Part shown: positions 1-12,253 of the stretch, in pieces
Position numbering within the stretch: position 1 is the first letter of the stretch
Layout: each line of letters opens with the position of its first letter
NCBI GenBank assembly: GCA_973895155.1
Contig: OZ316891.1
Span: 13,392,001-13,456,000, forward strand
Direction of reading: 5' to 3'
DNA: 64,000 bases
From: Marsupella aquatica
Taxonomy: Eukaryota; Marchantiophyta
Position numbers and translations under genes: made by a program
The notes under the pieces: model-generated
Told to the model about the DNA's origin: nothing
Databases searched by the model: none
Seen by the model: the letters and a program-made list of their open reading frames with translations, nothing else

Positions 1-438
1 ACTGTGGTGCAACAACCACCGCACCAAAATGATGAGACAATTTTGCAATGATAAGTTTGATTGCACAATAGACATAATCAGAACAACAACACTTCTTTGC
101 CTCGACTTACATTACCATGTTTTGCATAGGCATTGGGCTTGATATTGGGCATTGAACAACAATAACATGTCTGCAACAACAATTGCAACAACAATCTAAC
201 AAAGAAGGCATTGGGCTAGTCTTCTAGAGTACCTCTAGGCGCTATACCAAGAAGAATCACATTTTTAAGGGCTTTCCAGCACACTTAGTATTACTTAATT
301 ACTCAGGTTGCACATTTAAGTTTATTTAGAAATCACAAATTTTTTTGGTTTTCCGCACTTGAAATGGAATATCACTTACTCAGTTTTTTGCATATCTAAG
401 TAATTATTATAAATCATAATTTAAGTGTTTCCATTGTA

Positions 439-606
439 TGCCCAGAGAGGCATGACTTTGTGGTAACTCACTTGAGTAGAGACTGATAGATCTTGGGTTC
501 AACTATTGCGGGTTCAACTATTGCGGGCTAACTCTTCCCAACTATGTGGCTGACTCTTCCCTTTTTGTGAGGTTTCACAGATTTCCCTTTAAAAAATATA
601 TATAAA
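439..606 (+). mobile_element. tRNA-derived SINE with target-site duplications
   Basis: The 168-bp body has a tRNA-like head: a box-A-like segment near 460-476 (TGTGGTAACTCACTTG) and a box-B-like GGTTCAA near 494-504. It ends in an A/T-rich tail. The same 13 bp, TGTTTCCATTGTA, flank it at 426-438 and 607-619, as expected for a target-site duplication made by LINE-driven insertion. Inside, the 15-mer GGGTTCAACTATTGC is repeated back to back, which doubles the box-B motif. The perfect flanking duplication suggests a fairly recent insertion. The family name is unknown to me. Confidence 0.72.
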
Positions 607-1067
607 TGTTTCCATTGTACTTGAGTAGTCTTGGAGCACATCAAGTTAAAATATTTCAAGTCATCCCATGTTCAAAGTGAACAAACATGTGGGATTTATC
701 AAAGTTCTTCAGCAGTGAATCATACGAATCTCATTGTTCCTTGAACCAGTCAACTCTAGTTTTTAGTCAGTTGCGTGTGGTGCCATTTGAAGCTACTTAA
801 AGAGAGCTTTCTAAGGAGTTCAATATTGAAGAATTTTGTACATTGGTAAGGGAGTTACCGAGTATTGCAAGTTTTAAAATCAACTATTTTTGTACAACTT
901 GAATATGCAACAATTTTTGTGATGGATGTATGGAAGTTCTTTCTCATCTCTTGATAACATTTGTCATGCCTGACCCCATTCCAATGAGCTTGAAAGGAGC
1001 TTTCCAGTTAGCTCAATATAGCCAATTTTCATCTAAAGATAAGAGACTTGTCAAATTTTCAACATCT

Positions 1068-1230
1068 CCTTCTTATCATATGTTAGAATGTCTCTTGCAG
1101 CCATTGAGGAACAACAAGATTCTTCCTCTTTATTGTCAAGTTCAATTTCTAAACATTTCCTTGTTATCACATGTGGGAAAGTCTCTCACAGACATTGAGG
1201 AAAGAAAGCTTCTGGCTCTCTATTGTCAAG
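1068..1230. repeat. two-copy direct repeat, period about 90 bp
   Basis: Segments starting at 1068 and 1159 (CCTTCTTATCATATG against CCTTGTTATCACATG) run in parallel for about 72 bp. Both end in TATTGTCAAG, at 1140 and 1230. This is an old local tandem duplication. It lies inside a short open frame that I do not consider a gene. Confidence 0.7.
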
Positions 1231-2130
1231 TGACTAAGGATAACTTGCAACACAGACAAAGCATATTCAACCGCTTGCCCTCAAAAGTCAATTGAAACTG
1301 GAAAAGAATTTAAGCTGCCCTAATAACTTCCCTGGTTAAACTTATGGTCTACATGCAATCAGGATTAACACAAAACTGGGCATAACAATAGAGTACAAAG
1401 GATGCATAGTGATATTCACATTAGACAGAATTATCCAAGAATATTTTAATGATCACCCACTCTTCTTATTATCCTTTCTGAACTATGGATAACTTCCGAG
1501 GGTAGCTGAGTTCCGTGACTTTTGCATGGGCTTGTGATAAATCAGACCTAGATTGAAGCGTGTAAAATCTTGTCCATGGACTCCTACTATATCAAACCTA
1601 GAAGAAATATTCAATCACATCCACCTTTATCTCTTTGAGAGGTAATAGTTCACAGCAGGTCTCAGACAATATGAGGGACAAACCAACAAACTCACCTAAA
1701 TTGACAACATAAGAAAAAGATTGGCACTAAGCTACCAATCCCCTAATCAACCAAATTGAAGAGAACTAGGAGATGCTTATTGATTCAGTCAAACCTCTTC
1801 AGCAAAAAATGGTGCGCCACGGCTATTTTCCCGGATACATCCCTTTTTCTCTCTCCTCCAAATGGTAAACCCAATTTGGGTCCCTTGACAAGCCCTTCTA
1901 TAACTAACCATTTCAAAACTGGTCCACGTAGAACTTCCATTACCACCTACTTCTGAGGCAACAACTAAACAAACCTTTTTAATTACACTGGCTCAGTGTT
2001 GATTGACTTGAGTTTATATTTCACTGGCTGCCAAATACCTGACCCAGAAACCCAGAAGCAGTCACCCACAAACTCAAATCACATGCTCTTCACTTAATTC
2101 AGGCTCCCAAATCAGTTCAGCCTGAAGTCT

Positions 2131-5100
2131 TCATCTGCGACCACCTCCACGACCACGTGAAGGCACCACTTCCTCCTCATCTGACCCAGCATCTCCATAC
2201 TGCCAGATGTAAAGTCTCCCTTTGCGAGCAATTTCTTCATGTTCACGAAGACTGTCCAGAATAGTCTTCTTCTCCGGTGTGTCCCATTTTCCTTTTTTCT
2301 CTACCCTCGCAAGTCCTCTCTGAATAACAAGAGTTAAAACATACCAAGTTCAGTAAAACCACAATTATGTTTGGCTGCTAGAATCCTACCGTTTGTTTGA
2401 GTCACCTGAATATCAAACACCCAGGAATTTGAAAGATACAAATGTGAATGATCAGCATTTGAGATGGGAACGGTTATTGTGATGGTTTACCTCCACCATT
2501 CGAGCGTTTATACTCGACTTGTTCTCTTGATCGATAAGGGTGACAATCAGACGAGGTCCAGTTCCCTGACCCTTCACCTTGCCACCGCTGGTGTCTTTGT
2601 CCTCCACACGACACACCAAGGTCTTCCCACCAATCAGCTCACTTAAGCACATTGCTCCTTCTTGACCATTATCGTCCTCAAGCTCTGGTACTTTCACATG
2701 AGCAAGACTGTACAATTGTGCCAATCCTGGTGCAGATGACACGGACACATCTGAAGGTCGCAGCCTTGACAGTGGTGTATAATCTTGATTCCCGTAATCA
2801 ATGTAGAAAATTTCATACTCTGCTTTTCCGGATGTTGGCTGCTTTGGAGTGTTGACAACCTGTTTCAAACCATGAACTATCAGACGGTACAGAGACTAGC
2901 AAGGAAATAGTGTAACCTATGAGAAGTAAATGGCCTTTTGACCAAATTGTCACTGCAGTATTAAGTTTCTATCAACCAGATCAGTCCACCTACCATTGCA
3001 CGGCACCAAGTGTTGTCCGCAGCATATTGCGCTATCACAAGGTCACCCTTTTTGGGTGAAAAAGTTCCCGGTGGAAGAGGCTTGTCCTTCAATTTGAAAG
3101 CTTCCAGCTGCTGAAGAATAGCAGCTGTTCTGGCATCAGCCACTGCTTGGGCATAAAACCTCCCACCTCCCAAAACTTCAGTTACACAGATCTGCAACCG
3201 AAGCCGACAAGTTAATGGCTCTTGAAGAATTCAAAATACAAATTTTCGAAAGTAACAAAATCTTAGCAGAGCACCAAAGAAATCTGGATCAAGATGTTCT
3301 TCAAAGCCTGGTGAGGGCATGTGCTATGATAAGGTCTCCCAAAACTTGCAGTAGTATAAACTTTAAAATTCGTCCAGGGACTTGGTCAATCCCTCCACCC
3401 ACCCAACCCTGACTTCTTTTCAAAAACGTTATCAAAGTTATCAATCATCAGAAATGCCATTTGTCGGTGCTAGCAACAAAGCATTGTGGCTATCAGAAAA
3501 ACTTTGGAGCAACTAACGAAAAGAGGCATTTTACCTCCGCGACTTCTTGCTTCAACTTGGAATCATCTACTGCTGCCTCGGTGTTTTCTTCCCCCTGGCC
3601 TTCAACATATCCTTCCCAAACCTGTAAAAAATTTCGTCAAATTTTCAAGCTCGCACAGAAATACTATATTGAGAGTTGCTCAAATGCTCTGTGGAAATCG
3701 TCAATCCAACCATAAGACGAAACTTATAAATACGGAGCAAAACTAGATCATTGGATTTGGACATATGGGAGTAAAACAACATTTTCTGCAAGAAATCAAT
3801 ACTATTCATACGGAGCTGTAAAATAAAACCCACCTTCAGTTGCTGTTTCTTTGCTTTCTGTTCAGATTGCACCAACAGATGACCTTCAGTAGTCCTATCA
3901 GCACTGAACATCGGATGAAGTTTAGCCAGCCCGGCCTCCAGAAGTGCAACAGAAACATTTGCCTTTGCCTCCCACAACGTACCCAAGAACGTCCCAGTTT
4001 TATCGACGGTCTCCACTTCGATCTGGAAACGAAATGACATTGCTTGATTACATCCCTTTCTAAAAAAGAAAATGAACAGCGTAGGAATAGCTCGGCATAC
4101 AGAAACAATTTTACATCAATACAGTTCCAGCAACATACAGAAGCACCTTGCCAAACAGCATGCCCTGTAGAACAGCATCAAAAAGTGTATGAGGCAGGAA
4201 TTCATAAATTATATTCTGAACATAAAAGTTACCTCAACATCGCGTTGCATAATTTTCTGGCGCATAAATGTGATAGCCTCTTCAGAATACTTTTCACCAC
4301 GGCCTGGACACCTTACTCCAGACAAGGAAAATGCAATAGCACAAGTTTCCTTCGGTATCACTAATTTAAACCTGTGGCCACTAAGAACATAGTCGACAAT
4401 TGCTGGTAGTCTTCTTGACTTCTGCAGGAAAGGCAGGAAATTTCTAGCCTTTGACGATGTGCCCTGCAAACATCGACTTAACAATTAGTACACCATCGGT
4501 AGAAGCAATGCCATCTAAAACTTCCACATTAAATGCTCAATGTCTTGTACTGTCCGAAATTTCCAGAATATGGGTTCGAAAATTCTACGAAAAACGTGAG
4601 TCTGGCCGTCAAAGAAGTGTCCTAGACAAGCGGAACTCAGGTGGAAGATTCTCACCTGTATGGAAAGATCATTAATGTGAACAGCAGGGGTCGCCTTTCC
4701 CGAGTGCAGTCCCTTCTTCCCTTTTTGAGCACGAGATTCTGCAGACAAAAGGGAGTCATAGAAGTTCGATCGCTCTTCAAACTCCCTGTGTCTCACCACT
4801 GTTGCCAGCCCCCTCACGACCAACATTTCAGCCACGTTTATTCCCTGTGGCTGGTCACCAGACCCAGAGGTTAAAGAAGCCTCCAGCAATTCGCTCTTGG
4901 AAGCCGAGGCCAGAAATACGGATCCGAAATCCATCAATCGCGCATCCACAACAGGTGCGGCCGGAACCGGAAGTGTCCCATCTGTTGGAGCGATTTTACG
5001 TGAATACTCCATTGTAACATTTACCTGAGAAAAAAAAACGTGTCACAATCGCCCAATTTGACAAACAACTACATTTGCTGGCAGCTTTAGCAGGTAACGT

Positions 5101-8100
5101 TCTCATTGCTAGTATTGTGAAGTGGACTTCAACTGCTTCATAAACGGTATTTCTTCAACCCTACGTCTAAAATGGTATCTTTTCATCGTCTTGTGAAGAC
5201 GAGACAAAGAAAGTCATTCCTCCTCCGCATTGTATCTGGGTCCCTTACATACCTTTTGACCTATCAACCTAGACCTCAAAAATTCCTTGGCTTCACGAGC
5301 ATATGGAGCCGGCTTTTCGTCCCTTCGAGGATTTCCTATCCTTGGTGCTCGAATGCTAGAAAGATTCACCCGGCGCTCAGCTTCAGGGGTTCCAAAAGGA
5401 GCGGCATCATCAGCAACCACAACGCAGTCACCACTCACAACCTCTACAACCTGTCACCAACAAAACACAATCACGATCAGAGTCTCCCACATCCAACTGT
5501 CCAGACATCTGTGTTCAGAACACCCAAAGTCTTCCAATTTTATAGAAATAGAAAATGTGAACATACAATGAGATGAAACAGTTCTTTGTGTACCTTTCCG
5601 CTAAAATTCACGTCTCGGATTGCAGTTGAATTGGAAACTGGAGGAACGTAGTTGGTCCACATTCGGATTCGGTCTTTTTTGGCCTGAAGCTCGGCAGCTT
5701 TCAAGGTTCTCCTGGGCACTTCATCCATCATGTTCGCACTCCAATCAACCACTCGGGCAAGTCCCTGCAAGGTCACAAGACATAACAGTTAGATTAGACA
5801 GGCCCAAACAGAACCATAACTAGATTAGCGCAAGCAAAATACTCTTTGATCTTGTAACGATGGACAACTCACCTGTTTGACAAGTTCCAAAGCAAGATCT
5901 GTTGAGGAATCTCCACTTGCATAGTGCACTGAGCCTATCAGATTGCTATACTTGTCAACTCCTTCTAAGACAATTCTCACCTGCAACACAGACACACAAT
6001 GCAAAATTTCAGCTTTTCAAGAATCCAAAGGACTTCGGCTAAAATTTCAGTTCTGCAATGACAAAAGCGGCATATGCTTACTGTTGAACTTACGTCTCTG
6101 TTCAGAACGCGAACTTCCGTGAAGTGTTTGGCCTCACGTGCAAAGGGCTCTGGGGGAATCTCTGCACTGGCAGCAGCTGCGCTTGAAGCAGCCAACTTCT
6201 GCGCAGTTGTTAACGGGGCAGGAGCGGATCCTACACCTGACTCCTCTTCTGCAACCTTGCTCTCTCCATTTGACGATTTCTTTGCTACATCAGATACGGG
6301 CAGAGTATCCGCAGCTGGAGGACGCCTTCCCATGGACGGAGCCTGAGACGCATGAAACAAATCCAGCGGCACAGTATGGTATATGAAACTAAGTCAGATT
6401 GGGGAAGCATGAATGTAAAAAATGGAATGGAAACCATAAAATGAAGCAGCACAAGTATGGCGAGTACAATGGCGTAACAACCGGAGAAATCAAGAAAACG
6501 GAACTCGCGGTATGTAGAAGAGGGACCCGTACCTGAATTCCAGCCACATACACCTGGACGTACTGAAAATCAGGAAGCAAATAAACCCGCAGGGCACTGG
6601 CGTCTCTCGCTTGCTCAACGACTGCTTCCAGGGGTTTTCCCTTGTTAGCTTCCAGGAAACCTACGGCATCGAAGTTCGACTGATCCCCAATTGCAGAAGG
6701 AGGAAGGTCCCTGATTGCTGCCTCTCCTGCACCTGGTGTCTGAGAGCAAAAGGAAAATGGCATTAAATTTTAAGGGTCTTTAACCAGCTTTCGAATACTT
6801 ACTACACAAATCATACCAACGGCTCTTTAAGTTTCTTTAAGTTCCTTTCAAGTAAGTACTTCTGGGAACTTCCAGATCTGGAGTAAACAGAATTGCGTAA
6901 ACTTATTGAATTATCCGTCAAAGTTCAAACCTTGTTCCAAATACCAAGTCCATCTTCCTGAGCCTTAGCTTCTCGCTGCTCCAATTCTTGCATGTAAGTA
7001 GCACTCACTTCATTTGATTGCCCTCCTTGCGGCCTCACCTGCACAGAAGACCAAAGACACATGGTTTATGACATCCACTCCCAACGTGTCTGGCGAACCC
7101 AGTACCCAGTCACAGTGCAGACTTATCATATTCCAAAAGACGCCACTTCAGAAAAATCCTCTAAACGAGAATCACCTTTGCCCATCCATCCTTGACAACA
7201 TCGTAAGCCACATTTTGGCCATCCAAAAGCACGGTACCGAACTCCCTATTGATGGACGCTACGACGTAGTCCACTTTGAATGTCACCTCCTGCAAGTTAA
7301 GGCAAAGAAAAGTTAGCAAAGTCTTAATGCAGATTTATATTAACACAAAAGAATGTCCTTTGTCATAGAAAAGTCTTCAAAGGTGTTCAGTACTTGAACC
7401 AAGTCACAGGAATCTGGCAACACAGTACAGTACCTTCCCAATGCATTTCTTTCGAAGGGCCTCGCGACTCTCCCAAGCAAATGGTTCGTCCTTGGTATCC
7501 TTACGAGCCTACATTCGAGAAAAACAAAGAGTGAACCACTTGTAATATCTTAAAATAATTAAAAACCTCCTCGCTCAAGAAATTGGCATCGCAAATGAAC
7601 CGCACTAGAACATGCAATGATCATAGGCGGGGCGGTACCAAAATTTCCGAACACATAGAGAATACAGGTAAACTAATTGGCCATGCAGCGGAGTACACCC
7701 CCCGCGCCCCTCCCCCCCCAAAAAAAAGAACACACCCGGAAAGTAAATGCTGGCTCCCTTCCATAAGCCCAAAGCATTTCAAATCCTGCATCTTCCCGGA
7801 AGGCAAAAACGATACCTGAATTGACGCCGACGATATGGGAAAACTAGGAGCACTATAGTCGGAGACATGGACTACCGGCTCGAATAAATTGTAGTGGGCG
7901 ACACAGAAATGAGGAGTAGGATAACACCTTGCCCAGGCACTAAATATAGGAAAAGATGCTCAGGTGGACCACAGCTTCACTAGGAAAGCGAGACGATTCC
8001 ATCAGCTCACACTCACGGTAGAAGATTGGGGCGCTACTGGATCTACGATAAAAGCTCAGCCATAGGTCGGCAAACCGCTAAGTGTCTGTATCAAATCCGT

Positions 8101-9036
8101 GTCCGCTTTTGTAAGATTGAGCCGAAACTCTTCAAGGACAGCTTCTCATAGCTTTTTCCGCAGTTCGCAAAACCACGATTCTAATGGTGAAGGGGCTTTG
8201 AACAAAGCAAACGCTGAACCTGCTGTACATCGAAACAGAGCAGCCTCTATCTGTGGATTCTGCCGACTGAGAAAGGGAGATCCAAGATGAACTTTGATAG
8301 GACCAACGTCCAACAACTAACAAATCTTCAGATAAAGAACGAGATTCAATGTACTGTTCACGAAGCATACTGTTGACGAAGCAACACGACCTACCGCTCC
8401 GCAGTCCAAAACCCACCACGCATTCCGATCCCAATCAAAATACAGCAGCCGAGCCGGTGCACCATTAAAAGAGCATCAATCTGCTAAGTAAAAATACTCG
8501 TGCGTCTCTAAGCAGAACAGAAGTAGGAGCGCTCCAAGGGTTTTCAAAACAGCCCACAAACCGATCCAAAAATACTGTGGCTTTACTTCAATACAGCAAT
8601 CCACAGCCGTGGTACTTACAGCAACCCTAAATTGATCTATCTAGAATGGCGGTCGACGACACCTTTCACCGACAAACAGAGAGAGAAGCTGGGGTTGCTC
8701 TAAGTATTAAGCAACCATCTGTCCTGTCCTGTCCAGTAAATTAGTAATCCTGAGAAGAAGCGAGTCGGTAAGCTCGAGAGATTTATTGCCTTCATCACAC
8801 TGCAGTCAACACCGGGGAAGAGATATCCCTGACAACCAATGTAAACCGTCACAGTTCCATTTCAACCTCTGAGAACTTAAAACCAAACACAAGCTTACCA
8901 ATTTAGGAGCGATAATCGCCGCTAAAGTAATCGTCTTCTCCGGAGGTGGACCATTCTTACTTAGACTGCCCATAATCAACAATGAATCCCCAGAAGGAAC
9001 AGCCTTCACCGTCCCCTTCAGCCATGTAGTCGCCAT
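2131..9036 (-). CDS. TSN: Tudor-SN (Tudor staphylococcal nuclease, p100/SND1 homologue)
   Basis: Sixteen coding exons join into 999 aa: 9036-8899, 7508-7434, 7289-7176, 7038-6931, 6739-6533, 6342-6094, 5980-5873, 5764-5594, 5450-5253, 5024-4656, 4463-4233, 4022-3834, 3621-3535, 3191-2994, 2859-2491, 2319-2131. The N-terminus (WLKGTVKAVPSGDSLLI, then GPPPEKTITL) is the first SN-like domain of plant TSN. Four SN-like domains fill roughly residues 1-720. The Tudor domain follows (about 795-850, GDLVIAQYAADNTWCRAM then EIFYIDYGNQDYTPLSRLRP), then a partial SN domain and an RG-rich tail. Length matches the plant family (about 990 aa). TSN is a cytoplasmic RNA-binding protein of stress granules and P-bodies that affects mRNA stability and stress tolerance. 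All 15 introns are GT-AG and phase 0. The 1.4-kb first intron (7509-8898) holds no other gene that I can see. Confidence 0.97.
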
Positions 9037-10221
9037 ACTGTACTTTCTCCTCCGTCCCTGAACAAGCTGCTTTACTCAGGAAAGAAATGAAACCAAATAG
9101 ACTACTTCCGCTAGATCAGGCACTGCGCTGAGCCGACCAGCCTTTAATCAATCCAAACTCCACAAAATCTCCCTCCGTCGAGACGAATCTTCGGTCAGGA
9201 ATTGCCGATCTCCTCGCCGTACTCCGTCGTGTCGCCGTGGACCATGATAAAAATTAAGGCCTCAACCCCGCCGAAGATGTCTTCTTCCTAATGCCACTGC
9301 TCCGTCCCTTCCACAAGCATCGCAATCCCGCACCTACTGACCTACGAAGTCTCACTCGAACAGTCAACGTGATCCCCCAAACTAGACAAAGCAGGCTGGA
9401 TTAGATCACAACACACGATCAACCATCACCGCACGGAAACATGAAGAACACGATCACGCAAGAGCCTTCCTAAATGAACTCCACATTAATTACTCAGCAT
9501 TCGCTCTAGTTCGTACGCTGCAAAACTCGTGCCTCGTTCAGTCGGTCCGTCCCCCGTCGGTCACTCAAATGCAGTACTGTAGAGTTGACAGATAGTAATC
9601 CATAACGAACCTTTCGAAGCTCCTTCACCAACTATGCTTGATCGACAACAGACAGACGGCAGCCTAGCTGCGCACCAAGCCTGTCACTCGACAATCTATT
9701 CCACACTCTTCGCTACCAGGCACCCAAATCCGAAAACAACCCCGTGAACGAATTCTTTGAGCAGAAGTGCGAACGCAAAGATGGAACTACAAGCAGGCTG
9801 CTGCCTTCTTCTTTCCCGTTTGCAGGAAGAGGACTTTAGAGAGCAGAGGTTTTAGACAGAAAGAGAGAGAGACATCGAAGACAAAGATCCTTTTAAAATG
9901 GATTCAACGAAGATGGCGGAGGCAGACGGGGGATAACACCCCCGAGGCCGAGCGGTCGGGTTCCATAGAAGAGGGGGGCCTTGCCACGCACCCCGTCGCA
10001 GGCACTTCAGTGGGACGACTCTCAGTCATCGGTTCACGCTGGGAGTGAATACCGGTCATTCAAGACTCCCATTACTGACGCAGCTCCGTCGATCCTTAAT
10101 CTGACGGCCCATATTAGGAGAACAGATTCACCTGTAGCTCGCCGTGACAGTAAGTATGGAGCCGGAGGACCGGAAATCCATTTCGCGGCGGCTGTACGGC
10201 GAAGCTGCTGAATGCTAAAAT

Positions 10222-10237
10222 CACGTGCTACCACGTG
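10222..10237. promoter_or_regulatory. paired palindromic G-boxes (ABRE-type)
   Basis: Two perfect CACGTG palindromes sit at 10222-10227 and 10232-10237, so their centres are 10 bp apart, one helical turn. The second reads CACGTGTC, a good ABRE. They lie about 1.2 kb upstream of the TSN start codon. G-boxes bind plant bZIP and bHLH factors, and paired ABREs are typical of ABA/stress-responsive promoters. Assignment to TSN is by position only, because the transcription start is not known. Confidence 0.5.
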
Positions 10238-10410
10238 TCATCAGTCAACCCGGCTGAGTCGTAAGTGACGGCAGTGCAGTGATCACCGAGTTTCGACGGT
10301 GCAGATAACGTTTCACTCACCCCTCGATCTACTCTGTGACCTATTCATGACTTTACCCTCCCCTCAAAGGTCATGTAGGGCTGACTCCCGTTCTCTGTCG
10401 CCTCTTCTGT

Positions 10411-10562
10411 GTTTCTCTGAGTCATAAGCTTGGATAGTATCTCCATCCAAACCTTTCAATTGGGATGAGATTGTAAAACACTTTTCCGAGTTTAGGGGTA
10501 CAGTAGATCCCACAGAGTTTCTCTGAGTCATAAGCTTGGGTAGGATCTCCATTCAAACCTTG
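10411..10562. repeat. 46-bp direct repeat, spacing 106 bp
   Basis: The segment beginning GTTTCTCTGAGTCATAAGCT at 10411 recurs at 10517 with a few mismatches. Both copies continue to about AAACCTT. The spacer is unique. The function is unknown. Confidence 0.75.
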
Positions 10563-12253
10563 GATTCCAGTTTAAATAGGTATCCTTTCGGGCAAAAGGT
10601 TAGGATGAAGATCCAAGTTTATTACTAGTGTTCCCCTTGTTAACAAATGTTTCTGGAGGTAAAAATTTAAAAAAGGTTGGAACAGGTATGACCTTTACTT
10701 GTTTTTTTGTAAACACGGATCTCCATCCCAGACTTTGCTACAACAGGAATCTTTAGTCCGACACACCCATGCTACCAGAATTAATGAACTCAAAAGCTTC
10801 AATGCAAACAACGAGCGCTGCAATATCTTATGGGTATCCTACCATTTCTGTAAGGGAAAATTTAATTTTCTGCCAAGTTGTATAGTGAGTACCAGCTTAG
10901 GGTATGGGATTTAAGAAAATGGAAGGTGGAAAAACTTGATAATGAGAGACACAAATTAAAGGGATTGGAAATTAACTGGAATGGAGCCCTTCAATTGTGC
11001 CATGACATTAGCTTAACAGAATAGTACCTTGGCCTTGGGCCCAACCCAATTTACACGATACCAATCTTTACTTTCCTGTCCCCAAACTAGTCAAACTTAC
11101 TAACCCTAAGTTGCCCGCCATTAACCAGAGTAGATGAACCCAGATGGCATGACATTGTTCTAGGAACACATGGAAGCTTAAAAATCTGTCCAGACTAACT
11201 CCCTGTGGCTGTAAACATGGGGAAGTGAGGGGGGCCAAAATGTGATAGTTGTAGACAGCAGCCAACACCCACATTCTGCTGATTGTCGGATGGTGGAACC
11301 CCTGGACAAGGGTGTAGGTATGGTGGGACACACTTAGCCCGAGAAAATCACAAGCTCCATGTGTCCACAAACCAATATTGTGCCATCTCTGGTTAGTATA
11401 GTCAAGCTACATCAACCCGGACACAAAATGGAGGCAACTTGATAATTAAATTAGTTTGAGGGGCAAGTTAGTAATTTGGGCCAGGTTTGGGGGAATGAGA
11501 TCCTAACAAAAGCTTAAACGATATTATGACAGCAACGAATGCACTCATTAATAGTGTACAGCTTGGCAGATTCGCCTCTAAATTTGCAACAATAGCTATC
11601 TCACTATCTGTCTCTCCTTTGACACGAGCGTAACGATCGTTAGCCCGGGCTCCCCATTACTCGAAAGCACTTTGCACTACGCACACTACTTTGTATCCTG
11701 TTTTTAGGTCCTTTCGCCTACTGTTTGATTTTGCCTACTTTACGTCTCTCAGAAAGTGGGTTAACTAGCATTACTCAGGAGGAAACAAGAATCTGACAAA
11801 CATGCGGGACCGACATGATAGCAAATGGAGCTTTTCTTGGCGTTCATAATGCTCTGCCATGATGTCAAAATCTAATGAGCCCCAGCCCTTTTACCCAAGT
11901 CTATAATTCAGGGCAGATTTGTATAACTCAAAAATCACCAAACCGGAAAAAAGATCCATTACAGATTTGTCAATGTATTTCTATGATGTAATCCTTGAAT
12001 TGGAAATGCAGGGACAGCAGAATAAATTCTGTCGAAGCCCTGATGTATATTTTAGTGGCATCTGAAATGGTGGTAGATGATCAGATAGAACACGTAAGAG
12101 AAGGATTGCCGAGCAGGATACGCAACAGAATCTCAAATTCTCACTGGGGCGTGACACCCAAGTAGCTCCATTTTGTCGTGTCAAAATGCTAGCACAAAAA
12201 AGTATTGGCTATGACAGACTCAACATTTAACTCGAACCGAATGCCTTGACGAT

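Larger units (their letters stand above)
1..2130. other. gene-free stretch downstream of TSN
   Basis: This AT-rich stretch lies 3' of the TSN stop codon. I see no exon of a recognisable family. It holds a SINE (439-606) and a two-copy direct repeat of about 90 bp (1068-1230). The longest open frame (930-1295, plus) is made largely of that repeat and looks like chance. The part next to 2131 should contain the TSN 3' UTR, but I cannot place the poly(A) site. Confidence 0.6.
9037..12253. other. TSN upstream region and intergenic stretch
   Basis: This interval holds the 5' flank of TSN and, at its far end, the 3' flank of the PPR gene. Just upstream of the TSN start the DNA is pyrimidine-rich, as expected for a 5' UTR. 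A pair of G-boxes lies at 10222-10237 and a 46-bp direct repeat at 10411-10562. I found no exon of a known family. Open frames at 9767-10234 and 11068-11370 lack any family signature. Confidence 0.55.

Noticed and set aside
930-1295. 121-codon plus-strand open frame
   Set aside because: It is largely built on the 90-bp direct repeat, has no family signature, and lies in AT-rich intergenic DNA.
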